Assembly (NCBI RefSeq): GCF_030035675.1
Contig: NC_084485.1
Span: 98,786,838-98,850,837, forward strand
Direction: 5' to 3'
From: Rhineura floridana
Taxonomy: Eukaryota > Chordata > Lepidosauria > Squamata > Rhineuridae
Length of the DNA: 64,000 nt
Part shown: piece by piece, positions 48,094 through 59,019 of the stretch
How the letters are laid out: each line of letters begins with the position of its first letter
Position numbering within the stretch: the stretch's first letter is position 1
The notes under the pieces: model-generated
Told to the model about the DNA's origin: nothing
Seen by the model: only the letters and a program-made list of their open reading frames with translations
The model's database searches: none
Made by a program: the position numbers and the translations under genes

Positions 48094-49536
48094 GTGCTAA
48101 AAGTAAACTGGATTTCGGCCAGATGCCGCCCTTTCAAGGTTGGCCCAGAAGCGTTCCTGGGATTGTAATTTCTTAGTTGCAACTAATTTCTTATAATCCC
48201 TTCTAAATTTTAACATGAGAGGTTGTGTTACAGAATCAGTTGTCACCTGTGCTCTGCGTATCTGTCTTCTCAGTTTCGTTCTCAGAGCATGACATTCTGT
48301 GTCGAACCACAAGTTCTTACTGGACTTTTTGACATTTGGGTTCCTGCCAGATTTCAAAAACTGTCTCAGATTATTACAAATCTCTTGATACGCTTGGAGG
48401 ACCTCCTCGATGTTGGCGTCCGTGGATGTAATTACATTGCTGAGCAATCTGCCCAGGATTGAATTCTGGAAGTTTTTTAGTTTGCACTCATTAACCTTTT
48501 GCCATTGTAGTCTCCTTTCTCCCTGCACTTCCAGTCTCTGTACTAGCCAATGATCTGTGTGAGACCGTGTTCTCGTATCCGACTCGGCTGTCAGATGTAC
48601 TATAACAGGTTGGTGGTCACTGTCCTCCCTGATATTTACTGTTATACCAGAGAACAAATGGATATCCCTTCTGGGCACACATATATAATCCAGTACACTG
48701 GCTGCACATACTGTGATATAGGTAAAAGGATACGGAGAGTTGAAATTGTTACTACCCACAATCTGCAATCCAAACATGTATGTTGTCTTAAATAAGTTTA
48801 TGCCCGCCTTGTTTATTATCTTGTCCCTGGAAGTCCAGTAACATAAATCTACTGGGTCCGCTAAATCATCTTCCTGGATTCCACATTGCGCCGCCACCTT
48901 TGCTAGGGATGTACCAATTCTGGCATTAAAATCTCCCAAGAGTATAAGCATAGCACTTGGAAACCTTATGCCCAGCTCCTCTAGGAGTTGTTCTAACTGC
49001 AACCATGCCTCAGACAGAACGTATTGGGAGGTAGTTGGGGGAATATATACATTTACTAAAATCAGGACTATATCTTGTCCCTCAAACTTTACCACTATCG
49101 AGTTGGAAATCAAGGCTGCGGTACTAATCAGTTCTCCCCTCCATCACAGATCTTCCTTGGCCAGTATGGCTAAGCCACCTATAGCTCTGCCCCTGTTATT
49201 TATTTTGTATGCAGGGTTAACCCATGTGACAAAACCTGGTAACACTAGTTCATCATTTGGCATAAGCCATGTTTCTTGCAGAGCTATCATTGGATGTTTA
49301 GATAAATAATCAGTAATATCACTGTTATACGCTCTGCCCTTCCATCCAGCTATGTTCCATGACATAATTCTGACCAGTTTCTCTACATGGTCAGATGTGT
49401 CAGGTTTTAGCTTCATTGATACTCCTGGCATTGATGTCCTTGTCGGAATATCTGGTGGGCCTGTGGGCTGCTCCTTATCCGGGGGTAGCTGTTTCCTCTC
49501 CGGGCGGACCACTGGGTCATCCACCGACCGTAGCAG
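48094..49536 (-). pseudogene. Apurinic-like endonuclease domain of the full-length LINE
   Basis: The domain opens with IMSWNIAGWKGRAYN and MIALQETWLMPNDELVLPGF (block with the catalytic Glu), continues through VNVYIPP and LILLGDFNARIG (Asp/Asn block) and ends with SDHQPVIVHL (Asp-His block). All parts lie in one frame, with a TGA at 49144-49146 and a TAG at 48097-48099. The enzyme nicks target DNA in working relatives. Confidence 0.82.
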
Positions 49537-51880
49537 TCAGTCGGCTTCATTGATTTCATCCAGTGTAACTTGGGTGTCTGCCATAATGCAACAGTTTATA
49601 AAAGGAGGGCATAACACCAAAGGTTGCTCTGTGGGCACTGGTCCTCCATGGAATTGGGCTGGCGACCCACATTCATGGGGTTCCAGAAACTGCACTTTAA
49701 TCCAGTCATAAGCTTTCAGTTCCATTCTGGAAAAATTATAGTAGATTGGCCTTTGATGTATTTCTTCACTTAGTTTTGATTCAGGCAATTGGGAAGATAA
49801 AGATATGTTCATGTCAGTCACCGGGCCCATGTGTTTTAGAGACCAGGAATGAGGTTGGTTTATAATTAGATCTAGGTTTTGGTCACAGGGATCCGGGACA
49901 GTTTTAGCGTGATAGATCACGGTAGGGGAGTTCTTCCCAGTTACATTCTTTACATCCTTGTTACTGGGGCAAGCATCCCTCAATTTCAGTTCTCTGTTTC
50001 CCATTATCTGTTTCGACAAGGTGGCTTTCAACAAGGACAGCCGCGACAGGATCTCCCGTTGTTCATATTCCGGGAGGGCCTCAAAGCTGTTGATAAGCAA
50101 AAGTTCTTCTGGGGAACAGCTTCCAGGTATATAGTCCATTTTGCTCGTATCCTGGAGCTTCATACTGTGCGTCCCCTTTGAGTTCAGCAGCCCCGGATTA
50201 TTTGTTCCAGAACTGTAGACTGGAGAACTCCTGAAAGGATCGGCTCGTGAATTTAAAACGCCATTAAGAATCCCAGGTTGATTGTCTGGATGACGAGAGC
50301 CAAGCCCTCTCCTGCGCTGACCCAGAGGCAAAGGAGGGGAGTTATCTCTAAAGTGTCTCTTGATCTCAATGCCCCTCCTTAGGAACTTCTCCTTATAGGA
50401 GTAGATTGAATTCGCTAGTGGTGCTGAGGCGAAGGACACCATTGCCCGAGCCGATTTATAATTATAAAAAAGATATATAATCTTCTCAACAGAGTCTAAT
50501 TTCATCCATGATTTGACAACTGGCAACAGAAATTTCTGTAGATGAATTTTCCGGTCCCATTGTGACATCCAGCCATGGGGTTTAGGGTAATTGTTAAAAA
50601 CTAGTACCTTATCTTCTAACTGAAGAGACCACTTTTTGTTTCCCAATGTATTTGAACCCGAATTCTCTTGATACCCACAGTTCAGAGCCTCAGTTGGGGG
50701 TGTCTCATTTTTATTGTCTGCATGCAAAGTTAATCACAATTCATCTAAATCAGTCTCATCACCGAAGTTCGTCGTTTCTGGATGTTGTGTTGAGCAAGAT
50801 CGTTTATGTGGAGCTTTGCCGGTTTTGTTTTTGTCTTTCTTTCCCTGTCTCATGGGACTACAGATCTCAGGTCCTTTCTTATCAGCTTCCATGATTTTAA
50901 AGAGTCTGTTAAAATTCATTTTAGCACCGCATTTGGAGCTGCCCACAGTTTTTATATTTTTCGATTTTTGTTTTATACATGCTAAAGCAGTGGCATTTTT
51001 CTGCCTAGAGCCCTTTCTAGTTTTGACCTTGCGGGCAATTTTATAGTGTGTATTTGAAGTTGTTGGGCCTAGGGAGTCTGGGTTCTTATAATGACTGTCA
51101 CCAGCAAGCTGGACCAATTTGGGGGGGAAGGTTAGATTCTCTGTCAACCCGTGACTCCACATCAGCTCCACTCCTTGCTGCGTTTGCAGAGGGGAGCTGG
51201 GGCGAGCCCCTTATAATTGAAGGTGTTGTGGATGTTAGTAAGGCCAACTGGCCTCTGCACTCAGTTAGAAGGTCTTTTATCGTGCTCAAATCCTCTGTCC
51301 ATCTTGTGAAGAGGTTCTTAATTAGCTCCAGCTGTGCGCTGAAAAGCTTGTTCATCTCATGGTGATCCAGATCCTTACCATTGAGTTCTTTACAGCTCCC
51401 ACTAGTGGGTGGACAGGATCCTAGTGTAGGAGACTGTGATAAAGATGAGATATAATTGTCCTTCAGGGTCTCCCTCACGATGTGATTATGTGCAGGTCTC
51501 TGTTGTGTAGTTAGTTGATCAGAAATAAGGACCTGTTCCAGCTCTGTAGCCAGGGAGCACTCCTCCCTCCCCACACAGTTTCCGTCATTGGGCTTCATTA
51601 AACAGTATTGACCCAAGGACCAGTCTAGTCAATTGGGCGTGTGAGGCTGTCGAGAGTTTGTGGACTTGTCGGGGGTTTGCACTGACTCCATAGCGAGTGA
51701 GCACTCTCCAGCCCCCATGCAGTTTTCTTCAATTGATCTTATTTGGCATGAGAGGTCCTGAGTCCTATCTAGGGGGTGTTGATTGCATTCATTTAGCGAT
51801 GTCTCCCTTTTAGAGGCATAAAAATCTGTGATTTTCCGTTGATTTTGTTTCCCTTATCATTTGTAATGTCCGCCGTCAGG
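49537..51880 (-). pseudogene. ORF1-like N-terminal region of the full-length LINE
   Basis: Minus-strand segments include two copies of an NC-x-G-x2-ECSLA-x-E motif (near 51720 and 51570), a helical stretch (LELIKNLFTRWTEDLSTIKD) likely to form a coiled coil, a basic stretch (KVKTRKGSRQKN) and a later block KSWMKLDSVEKIIYLFYNYK resembling the alpha-beta pattern of RNA-binding ORF1 proteins. No CCHC knuckle was seen. In-frame TGAs stand at 51629-51631, 50734-50736 and 49537-49539, and a frame change lies at the G-run near 51120. From 51171 to 47290 it shares one frame with the endonuclease and RT. Confidence 0.6.
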
Positions 51881-52397
51881 GGTATTAAACCCAACTGCTT
51901 GTATCCCTCTCTAGTGAGCACCATCATACAAGAGTTAAAGGTGTTTTAAAGGAAAAAACCCAAAGTCCTTACCTTTCTGGGTAGTATGAGGTATGAATAG
52001 ACTTAGATAGGGTATAAAATATAAAGTAACTTGAGTAAAGTTAAGACCAGCACTTTATATCCTTAAATCCTTAGCTCCTTCATGTCCCCTTCTGCAGCAC
52101 CGACTGAAGAAAGTCAGCTGTGGCTTTTGTTAGTATATTGTTGCTTAACAAGGCTTGCAAATCTGGCGCAAGGGAGGAAAAGACGATGGCGTGAAGATAA
52201 GGTGTTTGAGATGTTAGGCAGAATTCATCTCCAGCATCCAAGGTCAGTTGAATTAGTTTCCAAAATAGCTTAATTCCAGACGCAGTGCGAAGCAATTAAA
52301 AGTCAATGTTTGAAGTAAGTGCAACAAAGCCGGATATTTTAAAAACAAATGGAGGGCTGGCAGCACTGCGAGGTGTCGTAAGACCGTCTCTCATCTG

Positions 52398-52407
52398 GGC
52401 GCCATTT
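52398..52407 (-). promoter_or_regulatory. YY1-like motif at the LINE 5' end
   Basis: Within 13 bases of the inferred 5' end the minus strand reads AAATGGCGCC, close to the YY1 consensus with core ATGG. In mammalian L1 a YY1 site at the same distance helps set the transcription start. The role here is inference. Confidence 0.35.
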
Positions 52408-52410
52408 CCC

Positions 52411-52423
52411 CCTATCTCATTCA
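52411..52423 (+). repeat. Target-site duplication of the full-length LINE (right)
   Basis: CCTATCTCATTCA, identical to 45749-45761. Confidence 0.8.
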
Positions 52424-52489
52424 CTTAACCATATATAAGTCCTTTTTATTGCCACATTTTATTTAATAAATGCATATTTTATACAGAAA

Positions 52490-52790
52490 GTATTTATTAT
52501 TTATTTGTTTGTTTATTTGTTTGTTTGTTCGTTTATTAAATTTCTATACCACCCCATAGCCAAAGCTCTCTGGGCAGTTTACAACAGAAAAAACAAATAC
52601 AATATATAATATACAATTCATATTCAGTACAATTAAAAGAAAAAATACATCACATTTTAAATAAACATAACTAAACAATAAATCTCAACAATGTACATAA
52701 CATAACAAAATAAATAAACCGAACATAACAGTTATAAAACTATCTAAAAGTATTCTCCAATGTCTCATTCTGCTTCTCCCCACCTAACCC
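52490..52790 (-). mobile_element. CR1/L2-type LINE 3' end
   Basis: On the minus strand: TTGTAAACTGCCCAGAGAGC, TTTGGCTATGGGGTGGTATA and AATTTAATAAACGAACAAAC, the same terminus as the copies ending at 1048 and 10381. Upstream is an A/T-rich UTR only. Confidence 0.75.
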
Positions 52791-52799
52791 CATATTCTG

Positions 52800-53189
52800 T
52801 GACCAACAGCATAGTGATGTTTGTGTGGCTGCTGAAACATAACCCTCAAGCTAATTTATGTTTTAAATGTTTGTCATAAACATGATTCTGTTTTAGCAGC
52901 TTTAAATGCTTTTTTGTGCCAATGTATTTCTGCCATGTGAAAAGTAACAATAATTAAATTCAGTTAGGATTTGGCTGGGGGCAAGGCAAGGATTTTTAAA
53001 GCAAAGATTTTAAAACAAAAATTTAGGTGATGGGTAGATGGTTAAAAATGAGCAGTTCTCCCCACTTTGACAAAGAGGCTCAGAGTTTAACTGAGGAGCA
53101 CAGATGAAGACTAAGGTAACAAAGAAGATGTGAAAATAACAATAATGAACTATGCATTCCACTGGTTTATAACATTCACACTAAGGAGT
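52800..53189. other. Unassigned sequence
   Basis: No gene or repeat was recognised. Confidence 0.35.
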
Positions 53190-53275
53190 AAATTATGGCT
53201 CCAATTCTAACTCCGCTTATCGGAGAGTAAGGCCAATTAAATTCACTGGGACATGGTACAGCCTTAGTGCATGTA
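53190..53275. repeat. Short palindromic dispersed repeat, eroded copy
   Basis: CCAATTCTAACTCCGCTTAT, GAGTAAGGCCAATTAAATTC and ACTGGGACATGGTACAGCCT resemble the family at 7507 with many changes. Confidence 0.4.
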
Positions 53276-53593
53276 GGTTGCCTCTTGCAACAAACCAATG
53301 TACACTAAGTGAAAACACAACACTTCAGAAACAAGAAAAACAAAGTGTACCTGTCAGGGCACAAGGAATCAATAAATATGTAAATAATGCAATTTATATT
53401 TACATATTTATGTGCTTTTAAAAGTTTGTTGTAGAGAGCTATAGCTAAAAGCATTCGTAGCAAGGGTCTGTGCTTTGATGGGGTCAGAAAGTCCATTTTC
53501 AGCAACATCCTTACCAAAGAGACACCTAAAATTAAACTGACACTCTGTTGGTGTGTTGTTTGCTTGTATGTTGTGTGCAGTGTTCACAACAAT

Positions 53594-53613
53594 TGTGTGT
53601 GTGTGTGTGTGTT
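53594..53613 (+). repeat. TG microsatellite
   Basis: About ten TG units. Confidence 0.9.
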
Positions 53614-53797
53614 GGGGTGGGATCCTTTATCCTGCATTGGGCTGTGAAGCTGGCTGATTGTGACTGAAATCTCTGGTTTTTCTTTCCTATTTGGCTTTCT
53701 CATATTTCATGGGGAAAGCGTGGTTGTTTGCAGGCAGTTTGCTGCTAAGTTTGGGCTGCCAGCACACTTGAATCCTTCACCTAGTGGAGCCCTGAAG

Positions 53798-54033
53798 TTG
53801 CCAGCCAATGTGGTGTAGTGGTTAGAGTGCTGGGAGACCAGGGTTCAAATCCCCAGTCAGCCGTGATCATTACTGGGTGACCTTGGGCCAGCCACTGCCT
53901 CTCAGCCTAACCTACCTCATAGGGTTGTTGTGGGGATTAAATGAGGGGGAGAACCATGTATGCCACTTTTGAGCTCCTTGGAGAAAAGGTGGAATATAAA
54001 TGAAATACATAATTAATTAATTAATTAATTAAG
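53798..54033 (+). mobile_element. tRNA-derived SINE (Sauria-like) with AATT tail
   Basis: The head AATGTGGTGTAGTGGTTAGA holds an A-box-like stretch and GGGTTCAAATCCCC a B box. The body reads TACTGGGTGACCTTGGGCCA, CTCAGCCTAACCTACCTCAT and GGGTTGTTGTGGGGATTAAA. It ends with GAGCTCCTTGGAG, GGTGGAATATAAATGAAAT and six AATT units (54009-54032). The A-to-B box spacing fits a pol III promoter. It is nearly full length. The family name is from memory. Confidence 0.85.
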
Positions 54034-54486
54034 GATGAGATGGACCAATGATCTGACCTGGAATAAAACAGCTTCCTGTGCTTCTATGCAAGAAGGGCTC
54101 CACAGGGCTCCATGATAGCCTACTGGTGCATTCAATGCATGAGGGGGTATAGAATGGATAGGGTGATGTCATCATGGTGTTGCAGCCATTGCTGCATGCT
54201 AATTGGTGCCTTTTTTGTTAATGTGGGAACATCACCATGTCAAGATTAGTAAGTGTGGCAGTCTCTAAGGATGAAGTAGGTGTTATCTTTTGTTTCTATA
54301 GCTACTGCTCTGCTGTTGAACTTGAAGTGTGTCAGACTGTGACTACATCACCATTTGCCCTGGCATAATGGGACCAAAGTCTTGCAGTGCCTGTGTTCGT
54401 TCACCTGGAATTTATCCTTTACGTGTGTGAACAGTTTTAAATTTGCAAAGGCCAACAGGTAATGTTCCTTTTCCCAGTTAATTAGT
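54034..54486. other. Unassigned sequence
   Basis: No gene or repeat was recognised. Confidence 0.35.
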
Positions 54487-54494
54487 GTTGTAAA

Positions 54495-55600
54495 CAGAGG
54501 TTGGAAGATTACTTTTAAAAAGGAATAAATTACAATTACTGTTACATGGACCCAAAAAGGAATAAATAACCATTACAATTATAATTGTTTGGAAAGGAAT
54601 TGATTACTTTACCGTTACTCAAAAGTAATCACTACGATTACACTTAAGTTACTTTTTAAAAAACTGGAAGGTGCCTACAAGGTGCTGGCCTTGGCTGCTG
54701 CACACCTAAATCGCCTAAACCAACATTAAAAATAAACACACATACACATACACACAGGTAGCAGAATAATTCTTTTTATCCGGAAGATAGCAGTGGAGGC
54801 CTCTCTGCTGGTAAAGGAGGCAGGAAGGAGGCACAGGACACTGCCCAGATCTTTGCACGTCAAACTAAGTGCAACCCACACACACTCACACACACACTCA
54901 GCAGCAAGCATAATCTCTCTTCCTTAACCACCTCCTGTACCCTGCCCTGCCACCAACTAAGAGACACCCACCCAACATTTTCCCCTGAGATGCAAAAACG
55001 TTAAAACACTGCAAATGCAGCAAAGTAGCCAGGGAGGGCAACAGAGGCTGCTTTGTGTGCCAAGTGCAAACACAGTATTCATACACACATGCACACACAT
55101 GCACACGCGCACACACACACACACACACGTTATCATCTTTCACCTTCACAGTTCTTTATCTCCATTCTGCTGCTGCCTCCTTTTCGTCCTTTATCCATAT
55201 TCTTGGCCACTGGCTCCTTTCTCCTTCCACTCCATTTTTCTCCACCATCATTCATTTTTTAAAACAATTGTTTTCTCCACTCCACCCCATCTCGCTCTCC
55301 ACCTCCTCCCTTGTCGCCTCCTACTCACCCACAGAGCACGAGGGAAGAGCGATGCTGCACAGAAGCCCAGTTTGAGGCACATGATTGTCATCCACAAATC
55401 AGAGGAGCAGAAGACTTCCCCTGCTGCCCCCTCCAAGCAATGCTCAAAAGTAATGCTGGAAACATTACAATTACTCCTCAAAAGTAATAAAATTACTCCT
55501 CGTTCTATTACAATCAAAACGTAAAGGAATTACCCACTCGCTCCTCACAAAAGTAATGAATTACAAGTAATTCATTTTTTGTAACTATTTCCAAGCTCTG
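54495..55600. mobile_element. Non-autonomous hAT-like element (1106 bp)
   Basis: The termini CAGAGGTTGGAAGATTAC and GTAACTATTTCCAAGCTCTG are inverted repeats. Flanking octamers GTTGTAAA (54487-54494) and CTTGTAAA (55601-55608) match at 7 of 8 bases, as expected for hAT. Copies of AAAAGTAAT and its complement ATTACTTTT cluster near both ends (about 54506, 54621, 55445, 55478 and 55551), probable transposase-binding repeats. No transposase is present; the centre contains the AC microsatellite at 55084-55128 and pyrimidine-rich filler. Confidence 0.85.
55084..55128 (+). repeat. AC-rich microsatellite
   Basis: ACACACAT and ACACACAC units with interruptions lie inside the hAT-like element. Confidence 0.9.
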
Positions 55601-55608
55601 CTTGTAAA

Positions 55609-57284
55609 CCATGTTTGATTCTTCCCCCCTTTCCTGCCTCACACCCTGTTTCCATCTCCTTGAAAGAAAATGTTATCTTTTCTAAGCAAAATAGTTCCAT
55701 TCCTCACATTTCCATCAAAATGTCTTTCATTTTGTATCTTGCATGATGGAAAAGAAAGAGTATGCCAAGTGTCACTGACCTGAACTCTCCTGAATCAAAA
55801 ATATCTGATGTGATATATAAGAATCTTTGATGTGTAGATATGCTAATCAATTAAGAAATGTCAAAATTTCAAGTGACCCAACAATATTTACCTTAGAGCA
55901 AAGTTTCATATTTTTCTGACAATTGCAGCATTGAACAAGTGACTCATTTAGCATATTTAAGTAGCATGATGTCGCAGGGGTTTATCAAAGAGTTGTTTGA
56001 AATCATCAAAAAGATGAACATCCCTGTCTGAAATTAACAAGGCTAATTTGACTTGACAAATGATGTTGATTTCAGTAGGGTCACTAGATATTGAAGAGGC
56101 TGAGGACAAATAGTGCCTTGAAGCCCTGATAAAACTGAATATTTAAACAATTCAGTATGCAAATTTGCCCTCTACCTGTCAGTAGTGACTAAAGTATAAG
56201 GTTAGAATACTGGAGACAGATTGATTAGTATACCAGTACATGGCTGGACTGTTTGTAAAAGTTATATCTTTATTATTATACTGGTGTTTTCCCTAACAGG
56301 TTCCATGACCAAGTATAGGATTCGGTTCTTCGCTATAACTAAAGTACAGAAAATATAGCATCATCAAGCCAACAAGGTAGTACCTATAAAGCAGCTTCTT
56401 CAACCTGTTCTTAATTAATTTTTGCATTGTCTTGAGACCTGAACTTGGTTGACTTCCACTGAATTATGTGCATGGCCAAGTACAACTCTATATGAATACT
56501 GACTGATAAACTAGACTTCACATAGTCAGCAGTGTAGCAGTAAATTTTGAAGTGATGGTCTCCATAGCTACACCCCCAAAGAGAGTCCAAAAATGCAGGC
56601 AGCTGTGTTGAGCCATATACAAACATATATACACACCCACTAGTAGGAGTACATAGCATAATAACCAATTTACTAGGATCAGCTGACAGTCACAGAATAG
56701 ATCAGGCATGGGGAACCTCTGGCTCATGGACCAAGTTAGGCCTTCCAAGCGTCCTCATTTGGTCCATAAGTAGGGTTGCCATGTTGCCCAGTTAGCTGGG
56801 TTTTATCCAGGTTCTAGCCATGCTACCCAGCGCCTGCTTAGCCCATTAGTTGGCCCATATTCCCAGCTTTCATTTTTTTAAAAAAACCAAGTCTCTAGCC
56901 CTTGTGGATCCAGAGATACAAGGCAAAATGTGGAGGCAGTTTTATGCCCACTTTCCATTGTTCTTAGCCAATAAGGGACACCTCAGCTATTGTGGAAAAA
57001 TCAAGAATTTTAGTCTGCCTGCCTGCAACATTAGCAGAATCTAGCAGTTTAGAAAACTGCACATGCTCATTTGATCAACACATTGAGCTCCACCCCTTAT
57101 TCATAGACTTTCTGATTGAGTCAGCAAGGAAATGCAGCCTTCATCTTAATTGTCTCTGTGTCTCAGGGTATGTGTCTTAAGTGGTGAATGCAATGAAAGG
57201 GTCTGCCTGCCATCATGTAGTACGGAATAAAGGGGTTTGAACCACCAAACGCTCCCTCCCCTGAACAAATGAAAAATGAAATGG
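55609..57284. other. Unassigned sequence with a mini-hAT fragment
   Basis: CAGGCATGGGGAACCTCTGG at 56704 resembles one end of the small hAT-like family of 8475-8610, without its partner. TAGGGTTGCCATGTTGCCC at 56772 resembles the foldback terminus, also without a partner. 55780-56060 is unique-looking with no repeats and could be conserved non-coding DNA. No gene was recognised. Confidence 0.35.
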
Positions 57285-57450
57285 AAATGGACTGCCTTCA
57301 AGTAGATTCCGACTTATGGCGACCCTATAAATAGGGTGTTCATGGTAAGCTGTATTCAGAGGGGGTTTACCATTGCCTCCTTGAGGCTGAGAGGCAGTGA
57401 CTGGCCCAAGGTCACCCAGTGGGCTTCATGGCTGTGTGGGGAGGTATTAG
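57285..57450 (-). mobile_element. SINE with tRNA-type head and RTE-type tail
   Basis: On the minus strand the head part CAGCCATGAAGCCCACTGGG, TGACCTTGGGCCAGTCACTG matches the tRNA SINE body at 53798. It then switches to AATGGTAAACCCCCTCTGAA, and the tail ATAGGGTCGCCATAAGTCGG, AATCTACTTGAAGGCAG, which is the tail of the 5S-type SINE at 63169-63431. The result is a mosaic of two families. Confidence 0.75.
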
Positions 57451-58119
57451 TATTTGCCCTGCCCCCACCCTGTTACGTGGTGCTTATTCCCAAGTAAAGT
57501 TGCATTGGAATGCAGCCTCGTTCATCCTGTTTCCCAGCAGAGCCTCTGTTCAGCAATTCAGAAAAGGCTAAAAAGTATTTTTAATACATACTGTATCCTC
57601 CTTCAAAATGACTGACAGGGATCTCTCCACCAAAGATTACCCTACGTCATTTCCTCCCCAGGGATGGATGGATGTGCGTGTGTGTGTGTGTATATACACA
57701 CACACATACATATATACATACACACAGACTACATATACTCAGTGCAGTGGGGGATGCAACCTTTCCCTCCCCCTTAAGACAAATAGGAATGGAACAATCC
57801 ATTCCACACTCACCAGCTTGGGAAAAGTTATTTGCTTACTATGTGGTGTATTTTGCTCTTGGTTTTACATGTCTGTCCCCTAGCCGTGGCTGAAATCCCT
57901 TATTCCTAATGCCAAATTAACAGAGGTGATTTTAGAATTTAGTGCTGTAGAATGCACTCAGCACATATTTAGAGGATCCATTTTCTTTACTACTATTTCA
58001 CATATTCAGAGCTCAGTTCTTGTTTTTGTAAGGACCAGGGAGAATTTCCTTTATTTAAAATTTGAAATGAAAATGTTTGGTTTGTAGCTATCTTCTTTTA
58101 TACAACCAAATTTCAAACA
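57451..58119. other. Unassigned sequence with a microsatellite
   Basis: A GT run followed by TATATACACACACACA at 57677-57726 forms a self-complementary microsatellite. Overlapping open frames there are artefacts of the repeat. No gene was recognised. Confidence 0.4.
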
Positions 58120-58204
58120 TTATATATTTTGCTATGTAAACCACCTTGGTAACTTTTCATTGAAAAATGGTATATAAATATTTTTACTACTACTACTATT
58201 TTTG
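58120..58204 (+). mobile_element. LINE 3' tail with TAC triplets
   Basis: TGCTATGTAAACCACCTTGG, TGAAAAATGGTATATAAATA and TTACTACTACTACTA form a CR1-type terminus with a triplet tail. Confidence 0.55.
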
Positions 58205-58604
58205 GCAGGACTCCATATACATTGTATGCTCAAAATACTCTGAAGTTCAGGCAAACCTTGATGCACACTGAGGTTCTGTTCTTTCTAGTGGCATATTAAA
58301 TACTCTAAAGATAGAATACATCATTCCTATTTACTTGCTGGTCCTCAATTTACTGGTCAGCATAAGGATAATCTTGGGTATCTTCAGGTACTTCGAATTT
58401 ATGCAGGAGTATAGTCTGGTACTGGAAAGCATTCCATGACAGCACTGCTTGCTTTGAAGCTAATTAGATAAGATTATTGACTGAACTGATAATATTGAAA
58501 TCTTGATTTCTATCTGTGTTACAGGTTTTAGCAGTCATTTCACATTTCCTAATTGTTGGTAAGGCAATCTCTCAGTCACAATGTTGCTTTTAACTGACTG
58601 ATTT

Positions 58605-58672
58605 TGTAATGTTATTGTTTTTGTAAGCTGCCCTTAGGGCAGGATGTAAATCCTCTAAATAAATAAATAACT
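58605..58672 (+). mobile_element. LINE 3' tail fragment
   Basis: TTTTTGTAAGCTGCCCTTAG, GGCAGGATGTAAATCCTCTA and AATAAATAAATAA are a CR1/L2-type terminus. Confidence 0.55.
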
Positions 58673-59019
58673 ATTCTAAAGTGTTGAAAACTAGAGTCTA
58701 GGCATATAAGGCTGAAAATTTAAGTTAAAAAAAGATTCCTCACATCCTCCCCCAGTTTTTGGTAGTAATTATTAGGCACAAAAACAAAAAAAACTGGACA
58801 ATGCAACCATTAATGTACTTAATTTGCATAATTGGCAAATAATTTGCATAATATGTGAATTAGCCCACCCAGATTTCTGGGACTGGAATATGGCCTATGT
58901 GTAAGGCTGTCTCCCCCCAGCCACACCCACAGCTGCAAAGAGACAATATGGAGCATTAGAGTGTGCTCCTAACTGTACTTCTGCAAGCAGGGCTTGCATT
59001 TGGCACCTTTTAATTAGCT

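Larger units (their letters stand above)
45762..52410 (-). mobile_element. Full-length APE-type LINE (Ingi/Vingi-like), about 6.65 kb
   Basis: The minus strand carries a 5' leader, an ORF1-like region, an apurinic-like endonuclease, a reverse transcriptase and a C-terminal region, then an AATAAA signal and a short repeat tail (TTTGATTGATTTGATT). Thirteen-base duplications at 45749-45761 and 52411-52423 define both ends, so the copy looks full length. The endonuclease (LQETWLMPNDELVLPGF; LLGDFNARIG) excludes the R4/Dong group, and the RT with YVDD and VRQGCILAPF fits the Ingi/Vingi or related lineage best. The clade is my inference. Six stop codons and two frame changes make it non-autonomous now. 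Confidence 0.85.

Noticed and set aside
49129-49160. TGA at 49144-49146 in the endonuclease as programmed recoding
   Set aside because: It lies inside a conserved catalytic domain and is followed by TGG; ordinary decay is simpler.
55015-55524. Plus-strand frame of 169 residues
   Set aside because: It reads through the AC microsatellite and filler of the hAT-like element and has His-Thr runs only.
56704-56800. Complete mini-hAT or foldback element
   Set aside because: Only one terminus of each family is present and no partner end or duplication was found.
57608-57893. Two overlapping plus-strand frames of 91 and 73 residues
   Set aside because: They span a GT/AC microsatellite and are low complexity.
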